Positions 26,822-35,243 of a stretch of 64,000 bases of DNA are shown in pieces. Under the pieces are notes generated by a model. The model had not been told where the DNA came from and ran no database searches. It saw only the letters and a list, made by a program, of their open reading frames with translations. Numbering within the stretch: position 1 is the stretch's first letter; every line of letters starts with the position of its first letter. The stretch comes from Lacisediminihabitans sp046156175 (lineage in GTDB: Bacteria; Actinomycetota; Actinomycetes; Actinomycetales; Microbacteriaceae), in the NCBI RefSeq assembly GCF_046156175.1, contig NZ_JAYLVL010000001.1, positions 124,001 through 188,000 of the forward strand. The letters are read 5' to 3'. Both the position numbers and the translations under genes were made by a program.

Positions 26822-26846
26822 GCGTCGAAAGATAAGGAAAACGATC

Positions 26847-27974
26847 ATGACTGAGAACACCCCCACCGCCGCTCTCTCCGCCATCGGTACGAGCATCTGG
26901 CTCGATGACCTCTCACGCGAGAGGATCAACTCCGGCGGCCTGCAGAAGCTGATCGCCGACCGCAACGTGGTCGGCGTGACAACGAACCCGACGATCTTCG
27001 CCAGTGCGCTCGCCAAGGGCGAGGCCTACGATGCCCAGGTCGCCGAACTCGCCGCCGCGGGCAAGACCGTCACCGAAGCCGTCTTCGAGATCACCACCGA
27101 TGACGTCGCCAGTGCCAGCGACATCTTCCGCTCGGTCTACGATTCGACCGCGGGCCGCGACGGACGCGTCTCGATCGAGGTCGAACCGGGCTTCGCGCAC
27201 GACGCAGCCGCGACCTCCGACCAGGCCAAGCAGCTCTGGGCGAAGGTCGCCCGACCGAACGCCATGATCAAGATCCCCGCGACGATCGAGGGCCTCGAGG
27301 CGATCACCGAGACCATCGGATCGGGTATCAGCGTGAACGTCACCCTGATCTTCAGCCTCGAGCGCCACCGCGAGGTCATCAATGCCTACCTCACCGGCCT
27401 CGAGAAGGCCAAGGCGGCCGGACATGACCTGTCGACCATCCATTCGGTCGCGTCGTTCTTCGTCTCGCGTGTCGACACCGAGATCAACAACCGCCTCGAC
27501 GCCATCGGCACTCCGGAAGCCGTCGCGCTGAAGAGCAAGGCGGGCATCGCGAATGCGCGCCTCGCCTACCAGGTATTCGAGCAGGCCTTCGACAGCGAGC
27601 GGGCCAAGGGCCTCATCGCTGCAGGCGCGAACGTGCAGCGACCGCTCTGGGCCTCCACCGGCGTGAAAGACCCGACGCTGCCCGACACGCTGTACGTCAC
27701 CGAGCTGGCCGTCGCGAACGTCGTGAACACCATGCCCGAGAAGACCCTCGAGGCCACCTTCGACCACGGCGTGATCGACGGAGACCAGGTCACCGGCAAC
27801 TACGACGACGCGAACGCCGTGCTCGACTCGCTCGACGCGCTGGGCATTTCGTATGAGGAGGTCACGGCACTGCTCGAGAAGGAGGGCGTCGAGAAGTTCA
27901 TCGTCTCCTGGAACGAACTCCTCGACACGGTGACCGCGGCTCTCGAGTCGGCGAACGCCGAGGTGGCGAAGTGA
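26847..27974 (+). CDS. tal: transaldolase
   Basis: 375 residues, the longer actinobacterial transaldolase type. TTNPTIF (45-51) and the Schiff-base lysine K142 in MIKIPAT are present. It exchanges a dihydroxyacetone unit between sedoheptulose-7-phosphate and glyceraldehyde-3-phosphate. AAGGAAA precedes the ATG. It follows tkt by 25 bases and overlaps the pgi start by four bases (GTGA). Confidence 0.95.
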   Translation: MTENTPTAALSAIGTSIWLDDLSRERINSGGLQKLIADRNVVGVTTNPTIFASALAKGEAYDAQVAELAAAGKTVTEAVFEITTDDVASASDIFRSVYDSTAGRDGRVSIEVEPGFAHDAAATSDQAKQLWAKVARPNAMIKIPATIEGLEAITETIGSGISVNVTLIFSLERHREVINAYLTGLEKAKAAGHDLSTIHSVASFFVSRVDTEINNRLDAIGTPEAVALKSKAGIANARLAYQVFEQAFDSERAKGLIAAGANVQRPLWASTGVKDPTLPDTLYVTELAVANVVNTMPEKTLEATFDHGVIDGDQVTGNYDDANAVLDSLDALGISYEEVTALLEKEGVEKFIVSWNELLDTVTAALESANAEVAK

Positions 27975-29569
27975 GCTTCGACATCGCGGTGAGCGGCGCC
28001 GCAGCGGAAGCCGTCGACCGCATCGTGCCGCAACTGGTCAGCGACCTCGTCGCTTCCCGCATCGCCGACCAGGACCCCACGCTGTGGGGGACGGATGCAG
28101 AGGCAGAGGCCGGCAAGCGTCTCGGCTGGACCGAGGCTGTCGTCATCTCCGAGCCGTTGATCGATGACATCATCGCGCTCCGTGACAAGCTCCACGCCTC
28201 AGGCGTCAACCACATCGTGCTCGGCGGGATGGGCGGATCCTCGCTCGCCCCTGAGGTCATCACCCGAACGGCCGGGGTTGAACTGACCATTCTCGACTCC
28301 ACAGATCCGGGACAGATCCTGGCAGCTCTCGCCGACCGCCTCGACACGACCGCCGTCGTCATCTCCTCGAAGTCCGGCTCGACGCTCGAGACGGCCAGCC
28401 AGCGCAAGTCCTACGAAGAGGCCTTCCACGGCATCGGTATCGACCCGGCCGAGCGGATCATCGTCGTCACCGACCCGGGCTCACCGCTGGATGCCTCCGC
28501 CCGCGCGGCCGGCTACCGAGTGTTCAATGCCGACCCGAACGTCGGCGGTCGCTACTCGGCCCTCACCGCCTTCGGTCTCGTGCCGTCTGGCCTCGCCGGT
28601 GTCGACATCCGCGCGCTTCTGGCGGAAGCGTCAGCCGTCACCGGCCAGCTGATGGTCGACCGGGTGGACAACCCCGGACTCGTTCTCGGTGCCGCCATCG
28701 CGGGGACCGTCCCGCTCAAGGACAAGGTCGGTATCGTCGCCGACGGAACCTACATCGTCGGGTTCGGCGACTGGGTCGAGCAACTGATCGCGGAATCCAC
28801 CGGCAAGAGCGGCAAAGGCCTGCTCCCGGTCGTGCTCGACCTGCACTCCCCCGAGCTCACCGAGAACCTCGCCGATGTGCAGATCGTGCGCCTGGTCGAG
28901 AGCGCCCGCGCCACCAAAGAGGTGCGCGACGGGGAGATCGAGATCAGTGGAACCCTCGGCGCGCAGATGCTCGTCTGGGAATATGCGGTCGCTGTCGCCG
29001 GTCGACTCCTCGGAATCGATCCCTTCGACCAGCCGGACGTCGAGTCCGCCAAGATCGCAACACGCGCCCTGCTGGACTCGCGCCCCGAACCTGTCGCGCC
29101 CGCGTTCACCGCCGACGGCATCGAGGTGCGTGGATCGACCGAGTTGCTCGGTGGCGCGGATTCCGTGTCCGCAGCGATCGATGCGCTTCTCGCGCAGATC
29201 GGTGCCGATGGCTACCTTGCGGTGCAGGCCTACGTCGACCGCCACGCGAACCACGGGCTTGCGAAGCTCCGCGACATCCTCGCCGAGAAGACCGGTCGCC
29301 CGGTGACCTTCGGTTGGGGTCCGCGCTTCCTCCACTCGACCGGCCAGTACCACAAGGGCGGGCCGGCGATGGGTGTCTTCCTTCAGATCACCGCGACGGC
29401 TCCGGCCGACCTGGAGATCCCGGACAGCCCCTTCTCCTACGGCTATCTCATCCAGGCGCAAGCTGCCGGTGATGCCAGCGTGCTCGCCGACCACGGTCGT
29501 CCGGTACTCACCCTGACCCTCACGGACCCGGCACGGGATCTCGCGGCGCTCTTCAGCTCCATCGCCTGA
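27971..29569 (+). CDS. pgi: glucose-6-phosphate isomerase
   Basis: 532 residues. GGMGGSSLAPEV and SSKSGSTLET form the phosphate-binding SIS domain, and HSTGQYHKGG near the C-terminus holds active-site residues. The sequence is of the divergent type fused in some bacteria to transaldolase; here tal and pgi are separate genes but translationally coupled by a 4-base overlap. It links glucose-6-phosphate and fructose-6-phosphate, feeding zwf downstream. The divergence from E. coli Pgi is expected for this subfamily. Confidence 0.9.
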   Translation: MSFDIAVSGAAAEAVDRIVPQLVSDLVASRIADQDPTLWGTDAEAEAGKRLGWTEAVVISEPLIDDIIALRDKLHASGVNHIVLGGMGGSSLAPEVITRTAGVELTILDSTDPGQILAALADRLDTTAVVISSKSGSTLETASQRKSYEEAFHGIGIDPAERIIVVTDPGSPLDASARAAGYRVFNADPNVGGRYSALTAFGLVPSGLAGVDIRALLAEASAVTGQLMVDRVDNPGLVLGAAIAGTVPLKDKVGIVADGTYIVGFGDWVEQLIAESTGKSGKGLLPVVLDLHSPELTENLADVQIVRLVESARATKEVRDGEIEISGTLGAQMLVWEYAVAVAGRLLGIDPFDQPDVESAKIATRALLDSRPEPVAPAFTADGIEVRGSTELLGGADSVSAAIDALLAQIGADGYLAVQAYVDRHANHGLAKLRDILAEKTGRPVTFGWGPRFLHSTGQYHKGGPAMGVFLQITATAPADLEIPDSPFSYGYLIQAQAAGDASVLADHGRPVLTLTLTDPARDLAALFSSIA

Positions 29570-29608
29570 ACCCCAGCCGACCCTCGATACGAACTCGCTA
29601 GGAGTCGA

Positions 29609-31150
29609 ATGTCCCCGGTGGAAATCACGCCGGAGTTCAACCCGCTGAGGTTGCCCTCCGACCGCCGTCTCAACAGGATCGCCGGGCCGAGCGCCCTGAT
29701 CATCTTCGGAGTGACGGGCGACCTCGCCCGCAAGAAGCTGATGCCGGCGGTCTACGACCTCGCAAACCGCGGCCTGCTCCCCCCGGGCTTCGCGCTGGTT
29801 GGGTTCGCGCGTCGGGACTGGGTCGACCAGGACTTCGCCAAGGTCGTGCACGACGCGGTCGAGCAGTATGCGCGTACCCCCTTCGATGAGGACGTGTGGA
29901 AGCAGCTGGCCGAGGGCATCCGTTTCGTCCAGGGCGAGTTCGATGACGACAAGGCCTTCGCCGAGCTCAAGAACACCCTCGAGGAGCTCGACAAGACGCG
30001 CGGCACGATGGGCAACCACGCCTTCTATCTCTCGATCCCGCCCAAGTCGTTCCCGCAGGTCACCGAGCAGCTGCGTCGCTCGGGACTCGCCGACGAGGTG
30101 GATGGCGCGTGGCGCCGTGTCGTGATCGAGAAGCCCTTCGGCAGCGACCTCAAGACCGCCCGCGAACTCAACGATGTCGTCGAATCGGTGTTCCCCGCGG
30201 ACTCAGTGTTCCGCATCGACCACTACCTCGGCAAGGAGACCGTCCAGAACATCCTGGCGCTCCGCTTCGCGAACCAGCTGTACGAACCCATCTGGAATGC
30301 CAACTACGTCGACCACGTGCAGATCACCATGGCCGAGGACATCGGCGTCGGTGGTCGGGCGGGCTACTACGACGGTATCGGCGCCGCGCGCGACGTCATT
30401 CAGAATCACCTCCTGCAGCTCCTGGCACTCACGGCCATGGAAGAGCCCGTCTCGTTCGCGGCGAAGGACCTCCGCGCCGAGAAGGAGAAGGTGCTCTCGG
30501 CCATCCGCCTGCCGAAGGACCTCTCTCAATCGACAGCCCGCGGCCAATACGCCAGCGGTTGGCAGGGCGGCGAGAAAGTTGTCGGATTCCTCGAGGAAGA
30601 CGGCATGAATCCGCAGTCCCTCACCGAGACCTTCGCGGCCATCCGGCTGGATATCGGCACGCGCCGCTGGGCGGGAGTTCCCTTCTACCTTCGCGCCGGC
30701 AAACGCCTCGGGCGTCGGGTCACCGAGATCGCGGTGGTCTTCAAACGCGCGCCGCAATACCTGTTCGCCGAGAGCCAGACCTCTGCGCTCGGCCAGAACG
30801 CCCTCGTCATCCGTGTACAGCCGGATGAAGGGGTGACGATCCGCTTCGGATCGAAGGTACCCGGCGCCGGAATGCAGGTACGCGACGTCACCATGGACTT
30901 CGGCTACGGCCACGCCTTCACCGAGGCGAGCCCTGAGGCCTACGAGCGTCTGATCCTCGACGTCCTGCTCGGCGACCCGCCGCTGTTCCCCCGCCACCAG
31001 GAGGTGGAGCTCAGCTGGATGATCCTCGACCCGATCGAGGAGTTCTGGGCCACCCAGGGCCAGCCGGAGCAGTACCGCCCCGGCACCTGGGGTCCGAAGT
31101 CAGCCGACGACCTTCTCGCCCGCGACGGCCGCGTCTGGCGACGCCCGTGA
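29609..31150 (+). CDS. zwf: glucose-6-phosphate 1-dehydrogenase
   Basis: 513 residues. GVTGDLARKKLMPA is the NADP-binding loop and RIDHYLGKE holds the catalytic histidine and substrate-binding lysine. It oxidises glucose-6-phosphate to 6-phosphogluconolactone. AGGAG stands before the ATG. OpcA, its usual actinobacterial activator, and the lactonase gene follow on the same transcript. Confidence 0.97.
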   Translation: MSPVEITPEFNPLRLPSDRRLNRIAGPSALIIFGVTGDLARKKLMPAVYDLANRGLLPPGFALVGFARRDWVDQDFAKVVHDAVEQYARTPFDEDVWKQLAEGIRFVQGEFDDDKAFAELKNTLEELDKTRGTMGNHAFYLSIPPKSFPQVTEQLRRSGLADEVDGAWRRVVIEKPFGSDLKTARELNDVVESVFPADSVFRIDHYLGKETVQNILALRFANQLYEPIWNANYVDHVQITMAEDIGVGGRAGYYDGIGAARDVIQNHLLQLLALTAMEEPVSFAAKDLRAEKEKVLSAIRLPKDLSQSTARGQYASGWQGGEKVVGFLEEDGMNPQSLTETFAAIRLDIGTRRWAGVPFYLRAGKRLGRRVTEIAVVFKRAPQYLFAESQTSALGQNALVIRVQPDEGVTIRFGSKVPGAGMQVRDVTMDFGYGHAFTEASPEAYERLILDVLLGDPPLFPRHQEVELSWMILDPIEEFWATQGQPEQYRPGTWGPKSADDLLARDGRVWRRP

Positions 31151-31172
31151 TCATCACAGTCTGGAGTCGTTC

Positions 31173-32147
31173 ATGATCGTCGACCTTCCCAACACCACCA
31201 CGAGCCAGATCTCGAAGACACTCGTCAAGATCCGAGAAGAAGGTGGCGCTGTCGCCCTCGGGCGTGTGCTCACCCTGGTGATCTCCACCAATCTCGGACA
31301 CGAGGAGGAGGCGATCGAGGCCGCGAACGATGCTTCCCGCGAGCATCCGATGCGCGTCATCGTCATCTCGACGGGTCCCGACGGTGCCGCGGTGTCGGAT
31401 GCACCACGGCTCGACGCCCAGATCCGTGTCGGTGGTGACGCCGGAGCGAGCGAGGTCGTCGTACTCAAGGCCTACGGCGACACCGCCTCGGACGAGGAGG
31501 GTCTCGTTACGGGACTCCTGCTTCCCGACGCGCCCGTCGTGGCCTGGTGGCCGGGTGAGGCTCCGAAGATCGCCTCCAAGTCGCCCCTGGGGCGCATCGC
31601 CCAGCGTCGAATCACGGATGCCGCAGCGCAGAGCGACCCGCGCGGATTCTTGAATCACCTCTCGCGCACCTACAGCCCGGGCGACACCGACTTCTCGTGG
31701 ACCCGCCTCACGCTCTGGCGCGCCCAGCTCGCCGCCGTGCTCGACCAGCCGCCCTATGAGCCCATCACCGGCGTCGAGGTGCATGGCGCACCGGACTCCC
31801 CCTCGACCGGACTGCTCGCGGCGTGGTTGCAGATGCAGCTCGAGGTTCCCGCCCGTCATGAACTCGTGACGCCTTCGCACGGCTCGAGCGGGATCCAGGG
31901 GGTGCGGCTTCACCGGGCCTCGGGAGTGATCGAGCTCGAACGCACGCACACGAACATCGTCACGCTCGTTCAGCCCAACCAGCCCATCCATGACATCTCT
32001 CTTATCCGTCGCAGCCTGCGCGACTGTCTGGCCGAGGAATTGCGCCGACTCGACCCGGACGACCTGTTCGGGGCGGTGATCCAGCACGGACTGGCGGAGC
32101 TGGATGCCCCGACGATCACCGGATCCATCACGGTGCCGGAAGCATGA
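31173..32147 (+). CDS. opcA: glucose-6-phosphate dehydrogenase assembly protein OpcA
   Basis: 324 residues. MIVDLPNTTTSQISKTLVKI and LLLPDAPVVAWWPGEAP are characteristic of OpcA, a protein required for full activity of Zwf in corynebacteria and cyanobacteria. It lies 22 bases after zwf and overlaps pgl by four bases (ATGA). GGAG precedes the ATG. No enzymatic motif is visible, as expected for the family. Confidence 0.94.
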   Translation: MIVDLPNTTTSQISKTLVKIREEGGAVALGRVLTLVISTNLGHEEEAIEAANDASREHPMRVIVISTGPDGAAVSDAPRLDAQIRVGGDAGASEVVVLKAYGDTASDEEGLVTGLLLPDAPVVAWWPGEAPKIASKSPLGRIAQRRITDAAAQSDPRGFLNHLSRTYSPGDTDFSWTRLTLWRAQLAAVLDQPPYEPITGVEVHGAPDSPSTGLLAAWLQMQLEVPARHELVTPSHGSSGIQGVRLHRASGVIELERTHTNIVTLVQPNQPIHDISLIRRSLRDCLAEELRRLDPDDLFGAVIQHGLAELDAPTITGSITVPEA

Positions 32148-32914
32148 GCAACGCCCGACGCGTGCTTGTCCACGCGGACAAGAAGGCTCTCGCCGGATCG
32201 GTCGCGGCCCGCTTCATCACCAAGGTGGTCGATCTGCTCGACCAGCAGCCCCGCGTGAACATCGCCCTCACGGGCGGCACTGTAGGCAGCGCGGTTCTCG
32301 AGGCGATCAGCGAATCTCCCGCACGGGACAGCATCGACTGGTCGCGGGTGGTGCTCTGGTGGAGTGACGAGCGCTGGCTGCCCCGGGGGGATGCCGAACG
32401 CAACGACACGCAGGCGCGCGCGGCTCTTCTCGACCACGTCGCGCTCCGTCCGCAGAACATCCACTGGTGCGCCGCATCGGATTCGGGCCTCAGCCTCGAG
32501 GATGCCGCGACCGCCTACGCCGCGGAGCTCGCGGCTGCCGCGGAAGACGGCAAGGAGACGCCTCGATTCGACATCCTGTTCCTCGGGGTCGGACCGGACG
32601 GGCACGTCGCGTCGCTGTTCCCGGATGCCCCGGGCATCCGCGTCACCGAAGGCTCGGTCATCGCCGTCCGCAACTCCCCCAAGCCGCCGCCGGAGCGCCT
32701 CAGCCTCACCCTGCCCGTGATCAACGGCGCGGACCGAATCTGGCTCGCGCTGTCCGGCCCGGACAAGGCCTCTGCCCTCGGACTCGCCCTCGCCGGAGCG
32801 AGCACGTGGGAGGTGCCCGTCGCCGGTGTCGAAGGACGCTTGCGCACGGTCTTCTTCGTCGACCGGGAGGCGGCCGCCGAAGTGCCGGAAGACCTCATCG
32901 CGGCCGAGTACTGA
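32144..32914 (+). CDS. pgl: 6-phosphogluconolactonase
   Basis: 256 residues, of the NagB-like DevB family. LTGGTVG near the N-terminus, WWSDERWLPRGDAERN and LGVGPDGHVASLFPD are the family motifs, the last with the likely catalytic histidine. It hydrolyses the lactone made by Zwf and ends the six-gene pentose phosphate operon. Downstream is a long convergent non-coding repeat region. Confidence 0.95.
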   Translation: MSNARRVLVHADKKALAGSVAARFITKVVDLLDQQPRVNIALTGGTVGSAVLEAISESPARDSIDWSRVVLWWSDERWLPRGDAERNDTQARAALLDHVALRPQNIHWCAASDSGLSLEDAATAYAAELAAAAEDGKETPRFDILFLGVGPDGHVASLFPDAPGIRVTEGSVIAVRNSPKPPPERLSLTLPVINGADRIWLALSGPDKASALGLALAGASTWEVPVAGVEGRLRTVFFVDREAAAEVPEDLIAAEY

Positions 32915-32915
32915 C

Positions 32916-32948
32916 GGCAGCCCTGGCGCCGGTGGCGTAGCGCCTGCC
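32916..32948 (+). terminator. possible terminator of the pentose phosphate operon
   Basis: GGCGC (32925-32929) and GCGCC (32940-32944) pair, with GGCA (32916-32919) and TGCC (32945-32948) as an outer stem broken by unpaired bases. It begins just after the pgl stop. The stem is imperfect, hence low confidence. Confidence 0.35.
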
Positions 32949-33008
32949 ACGCGGGGTTGTTCGCGGGAGTCCTCCGAGACGGCGTCGTCCGCCGACGCCG
33001 GTCGGGGC

Positions 33009-33066
33009 GTCATCCGTCGCAAACTGTCCCGCTGGGTGCCCCTCGCGACGGATAGTGACGGCTCGG
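33009..33066. repeat. palindromic repeat element, copy A
   Basis: 58 bp. It starts GTCATCCGTCGC and ends GCGACGGATAGTGAC plus GGCTCGG. The arms pair (GTCA with TGAC, TCCGTCGC with GCGACGGA), leaving TAG bulged and a loop of about 24 bases. It agrees with copy B at 54 of 58 positions. Confidence 0.8.
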
Positions 33067-33102
33067 TCGCGCTTCGTCGTCGAACAGGGTCGCCGCGCAG
33101 TC

Positions 33103-33160
33103 GTCATCCGTCGCAAACTGTCCTGCGGGGTGCCCCTCTCGACAGATAGTGACGGCTCGG
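33103..33160. repeat. palindromic repeat element, copy B
   Basis: Same 58-bp length and orientation as copy A, starting 94 bp after it; four substitutions and no gaps. Two of the changes weaken the right arm (TCGACAGATAGTGAC). Confidence 0.8.
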
Positions 33161-33377
33161 CCGCGTCGCCGGCGCTCTCCTGACGAGCTGCCATCGGTGA
33201 GAGGAGGTCATCTCGGGGCCTGTTCCCGGCGGTCCGTTCCGAGTTGGCCATCGCTGGATCCCGCGACGAGGGGGAGGAATTCGTCGGAAACTCCTCTGAG
33301 GGCAAGCTCGAGGTACATAGTGACGGGCGAGCCGAGGATGTCGCTGTGGCCAGTTCCCGAGCGCACCTCGAAGTTTC

Positions 33378-33431
33378 GCCATCTGTCGCAAACGATCCTG
33401 AAGCGGGCTGTTCGCGACACTTTTCGACACA
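33378..33431. repeat. palindromic repeat element, degraded copy C
   Basis: Starts GCCATCTGTCGCAAAC and later has TTCGCGACAC then CGACAC. The left arm matches copies A and B well (two changes); the loop and right arm are eroded and contain small gaps. Confidence 0.5.
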
Positions 33432-33471
33432 GAGCCATCCCGGCGACGCCGCGCACTCTCGAGGCGCGGAA

Positions 33472-33525
33472 GTCATCCGTCGCAATCGGTCGCCTCGAGG
33501 CCCGCTCGCGACCATTTGTGACGGT
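33472..33525. repeat. palindromic repeat element, diverged copy D
   Basis: Starts GTCATCCGTCGCAA, identical to copies A and B over 14 bases, and ends CTCGCGACCATTTGTGACGG. The centre has been replaced by a different GC-rich stretch (CGCCTCGAGGC), so the arms are kept while the loop varies. Confidence 0.55.
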
Positions 33526-33550
33526 CGCCGTGAAAAACCGGGTCCTCGCG

Positions 33551-33685
33551 ACCGCCAGTCGCCGTCCAGCCAGTCACCGACCAGCCAGTCACCGTGCGGT
33601 AAGTCACCGACCAGCCAGTCACCGTGCGGTAAGTCACCGACCGGTAAGTCACCCACCAGCCAGTCGCCGACCGGTGCGTCGCCGC
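33551..33685. repeat. tandem array of nine 15-bp units
   Basis: Nine consecutive 15-bp units of the type CCAGCCAGTCACCGA or GCGGTAAGTCACCGA. Two of them together make a 30-bp unit that is repeated perfectly at 33581-33610 and 33611-33640. All units share AGTC-(A/G)-CC-G in the same register. Read on the minus strand the array would give pentapeptides GDLPH/GDWLV, but the flanks do not look coding. Confidence 0.85.
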
Positions 33686-33730
33686 CCGAAACTCAGCAGC
33701 CCGCTCGTTCCGTCGGACTATGTGCGCGCG

Positions 33731-34096
33731 CTACTGGGGCGTGAGACGACCGCGACGTGCGCGGAGCTGTTCAAGCGCCTCGTCGAGGAGCGTTGCCGCT
33801 TCCTCTTCCGTGCGACGCTCTTTCACGTAGGCGAGATGGGTCTTGTAGGGCTCGACCTTGACCACCGACGGAGGATTCTCCTTGTCGCGACCCGCGGGAA
33901 GGCCGCAGTTCGGGCAGTCCAGGGTGGTGGGGATCTCGTCGGGCTCGATCGTCGCGAGAAAGTGGGGGCTCAGCTCGTGACCGTTCGCACACCAGTAGAA
34001 GACCTGGAGGCGTTCGGCGTGGAATCCACGGTCCTGCTCACCCATCGGACCGGCTCCCACGCGGGAACCACGAATAGCGCTGCCACCTGAAGCCAT
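33731..34096 (-). CDS. rbpA: RNA polymerase-binding protein RbpA
   Basis: 121 residues. A basic, flexible N-terminus (MASGGSAIRGSRVGAGPMGE) leads into a core with WCANGHEL and CPNCG, then the sigma-interaction C-terminal helix region rich in Glu and Arg. RbpA binds the principal sigma factor and stabilises the open complex; it exists only in actinobacteria. GGAG precedes the ATG. It is 11 bases downstream of secG and probably shares its transcript. Confidence 0.95.
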   Translation of the reverse strand: MASGGSAIRGSRVGAGPMGEQDRGFHAERLQVFYWCANGHELSPHFLATIEPDEIPTTLDCPNCGLPAGRDKENPPSVVKVEPYKTHLAYVKERRTEEEAATLLDEALEQLRARRGRLTPQ

Positions 34097-34107
34097 GGGT
34101 ACGTCTC

Positions 34108-34359
34108 CTAGCCGGTTACGTCGAACTTGGTGATCAGACCGAGCACGATGATCGATGCGACCCAGATCAGCGCGAGAATCAGCGTGATGCGGTTGAGGTT
34201 TCGTTCCGCGACTCCGGATGCTCCGAGGTTGCTGGTCACTCCGCCACCGAACATGTCGGACAACCCGCCGCCGCGACCGCGGTGCAGCAGGATGAGGAGG
34301 GTCAGCAGAAGGCTCGTAATACCGAGCACCACCTGCAGGATGACCTGAAGAATTTCCAC
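34108..34359 (-). CDS. secG: preprotein translocase subunit SecG
   Basis: 83 residues with two membrane helices (about 5-26 and 55-77) separated by the glycine-rich loop GRGGGLSDMFGGG, which is the SecG pattern. It assists SecYEG in protein export. The start is GTG with AAAGG upstream. It lies in the usual actinobacterial place after tpiA. Confidence 0.95.
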   Translation of the reverse strand: MEILQVILQVVLGITSLLLTLLILLHRGRGGGLSDMFGGGVTSNLGASGVAERNLNRITLILALIWVASIIVLGLITKFDVTG

Positions 34360-34406
34360 GAACAGCCTTTCTGGGGCGCGCCGATGAGGTCTATCGGGCG
34401 CGGTTC

Positions 34407-34412
34407 AGTATA
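34407..34412 (-). promoter_or_regulatory. putative -10 box (TATACT) for secG-rbpA
   Basis: TATACT lies 47 bases before the secG start and directly behind the tpiA terminator hairpin. No clear -35 is seen at 17 bases. Confidence 0.4.
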
Positions 34413-34416
34413 ACTT

Positions 34417-34431
34417 GCCGAGACGCTCGGC
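34417..34431 (-). terminator. hairpin after tpiA
   Basis: GCCGAG and CTCGGC form a perfect 6-base stem with a 3-base loop, 26 bases after the tpiA stop. It may terminate or attenuate the gap-pgk-tpiA transcript before secG. Confidence 0.45.
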
Positions 34432-34457
34432 GACGAAACCGCCGAGCCGAGGCCGGC

Positions 34458-35243
34458 TCAGGTGCCGACGTGCTTCTGGAACTGCGCGATGCTCGAGAAC
34501 TCAGCGAGGTCGAGACTCGCTCCACCGACCAGCGCGCCATCCACATTGGGCTCACGCATGAAGCCAGCTATGTTCGATGCCTTGACGGAACCACCATAGA
34601 GAATGCGAGTGGCGGATGCCGCCTCCTCGCCGATCAGCTCGGCGAGAGTCGCCCGCAGCTGGGCTGCGACCTGCTCCGCCTGCGCGGGAGTCGCCGCCTG
34701 CCCTGAGCCGATCGCCCAGACCGGCTCGTACGCCACGACGATGTTCGCTCCGGTCTTCACCGACGCGAGTGCCGCCCGCAGCTGGGCGACGGGAACCGCG
34801 CTCGGCCCGTGCTTCTCGAGGTCTTCCGCGGTCTCGCCGACGCACAGCACGGGAACGAGCCCGTGGGTAATCGCCGCGGCGACCTTCGCCGCGAGCTCCT
34901 CATCGGTCTCGTGATGGAGCGTCCGTCGCTCGGAGTGCCCGATGATCACGTACTCGCAATCGAGTGCCTTCAGAAAGGCTCCCGAGATCTCGCCGGTATA
35001 GGCACCGGAGTCGTGAGCCGACACATCCTGCCCACCGAACTTGAGGGAGAGCTTGTCGGCCGAAATGAGAGTCTGCACCGAGCGCAGGTCGGTGAACGGC
35101 GGGAAAATGGCGACCTCGACGGTGCCGTAGTCGAGCTTGGCGTCCTTGAGGCTCCAGGCGAGCTTCTGCACGAAGGCGATGGACTGCAAGTGGTCGAGGT
35201 TCATCTTCCAGTTGCCGGCGATGAAGGGGGTGCGAGTGGTCAT
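34458..35243 (-). CDS. tpiA: triosephosphate isomerase
   Basis: 261 residues. K13 (NWKMN), H103 (IIGHSERR) and E173 (AYEPVWAIG) are the catalytic residues, and LYGGSVKASN the phosphate-binding end. ATG 35243 is chosen since it overlaps the pgk stop (ATGA); ATG 35255 inside pgk is possible. Translationally coupled to pgk in the lower glycolysis operon. Confidence 0.96.
   Translation of the reverse strand: MTTRTPFIAGNWKMNLDHLQSIAFVQKLAWSLKDAKLDYGTVEVAIFPPFTDLRSVQTLISADKLSLKFGGQDVSAHDSGAYTGEISGAFLKALDCEYVIIGHSERRTLHHETDEELAAKVAAAITHGLVPVLCVGETAEDLEKHGPSAVPVAQLRAALASVKTGANIVVAYEPVWAIGSGQAATPAQAEQVAAQLRATLAELIGEEAASATRILYGGSVKASNIAGFMREPNVDGALVGGASLDLAEFSSIAQFQKHVGT

Larger units (their letters stand above)
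32915..33730. other. 816-bp convergent non-coding region filled with repeats
   Basis: Between the 3' ends of pgl and rbpA I see no believable gene. Open frames on both strands are present but they read through copies of one DNA repeat in different frames, which argues against protein coding. The region holds a terminator-like hairpin, four copies (two good, two degraded) of a palindromic element, and a nine-unit 15-bp tandem array. Being between two gene ends it needs no promoter. Confidence 0.8.

Noticed and set aside
32895..33656. A 253-codon minus-strand frame with pentapeptide-like GDLPH/GDWLV repeats, and overlapping plus-strand frames at 33149-34090 and 33244-33744
   Set aside because: The same DNA repeat is read in different frames within it (QFATDD in one copy, LRRMT in others), it overlaps pgl, and there is no ribosome-binding site; the repeats are DNA elements, not protein repeats.
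33551..33685. CRISPR array
   Set aside because: The units are 15 bp, directly adjacent with no spacers, and no cas gene is in the window.
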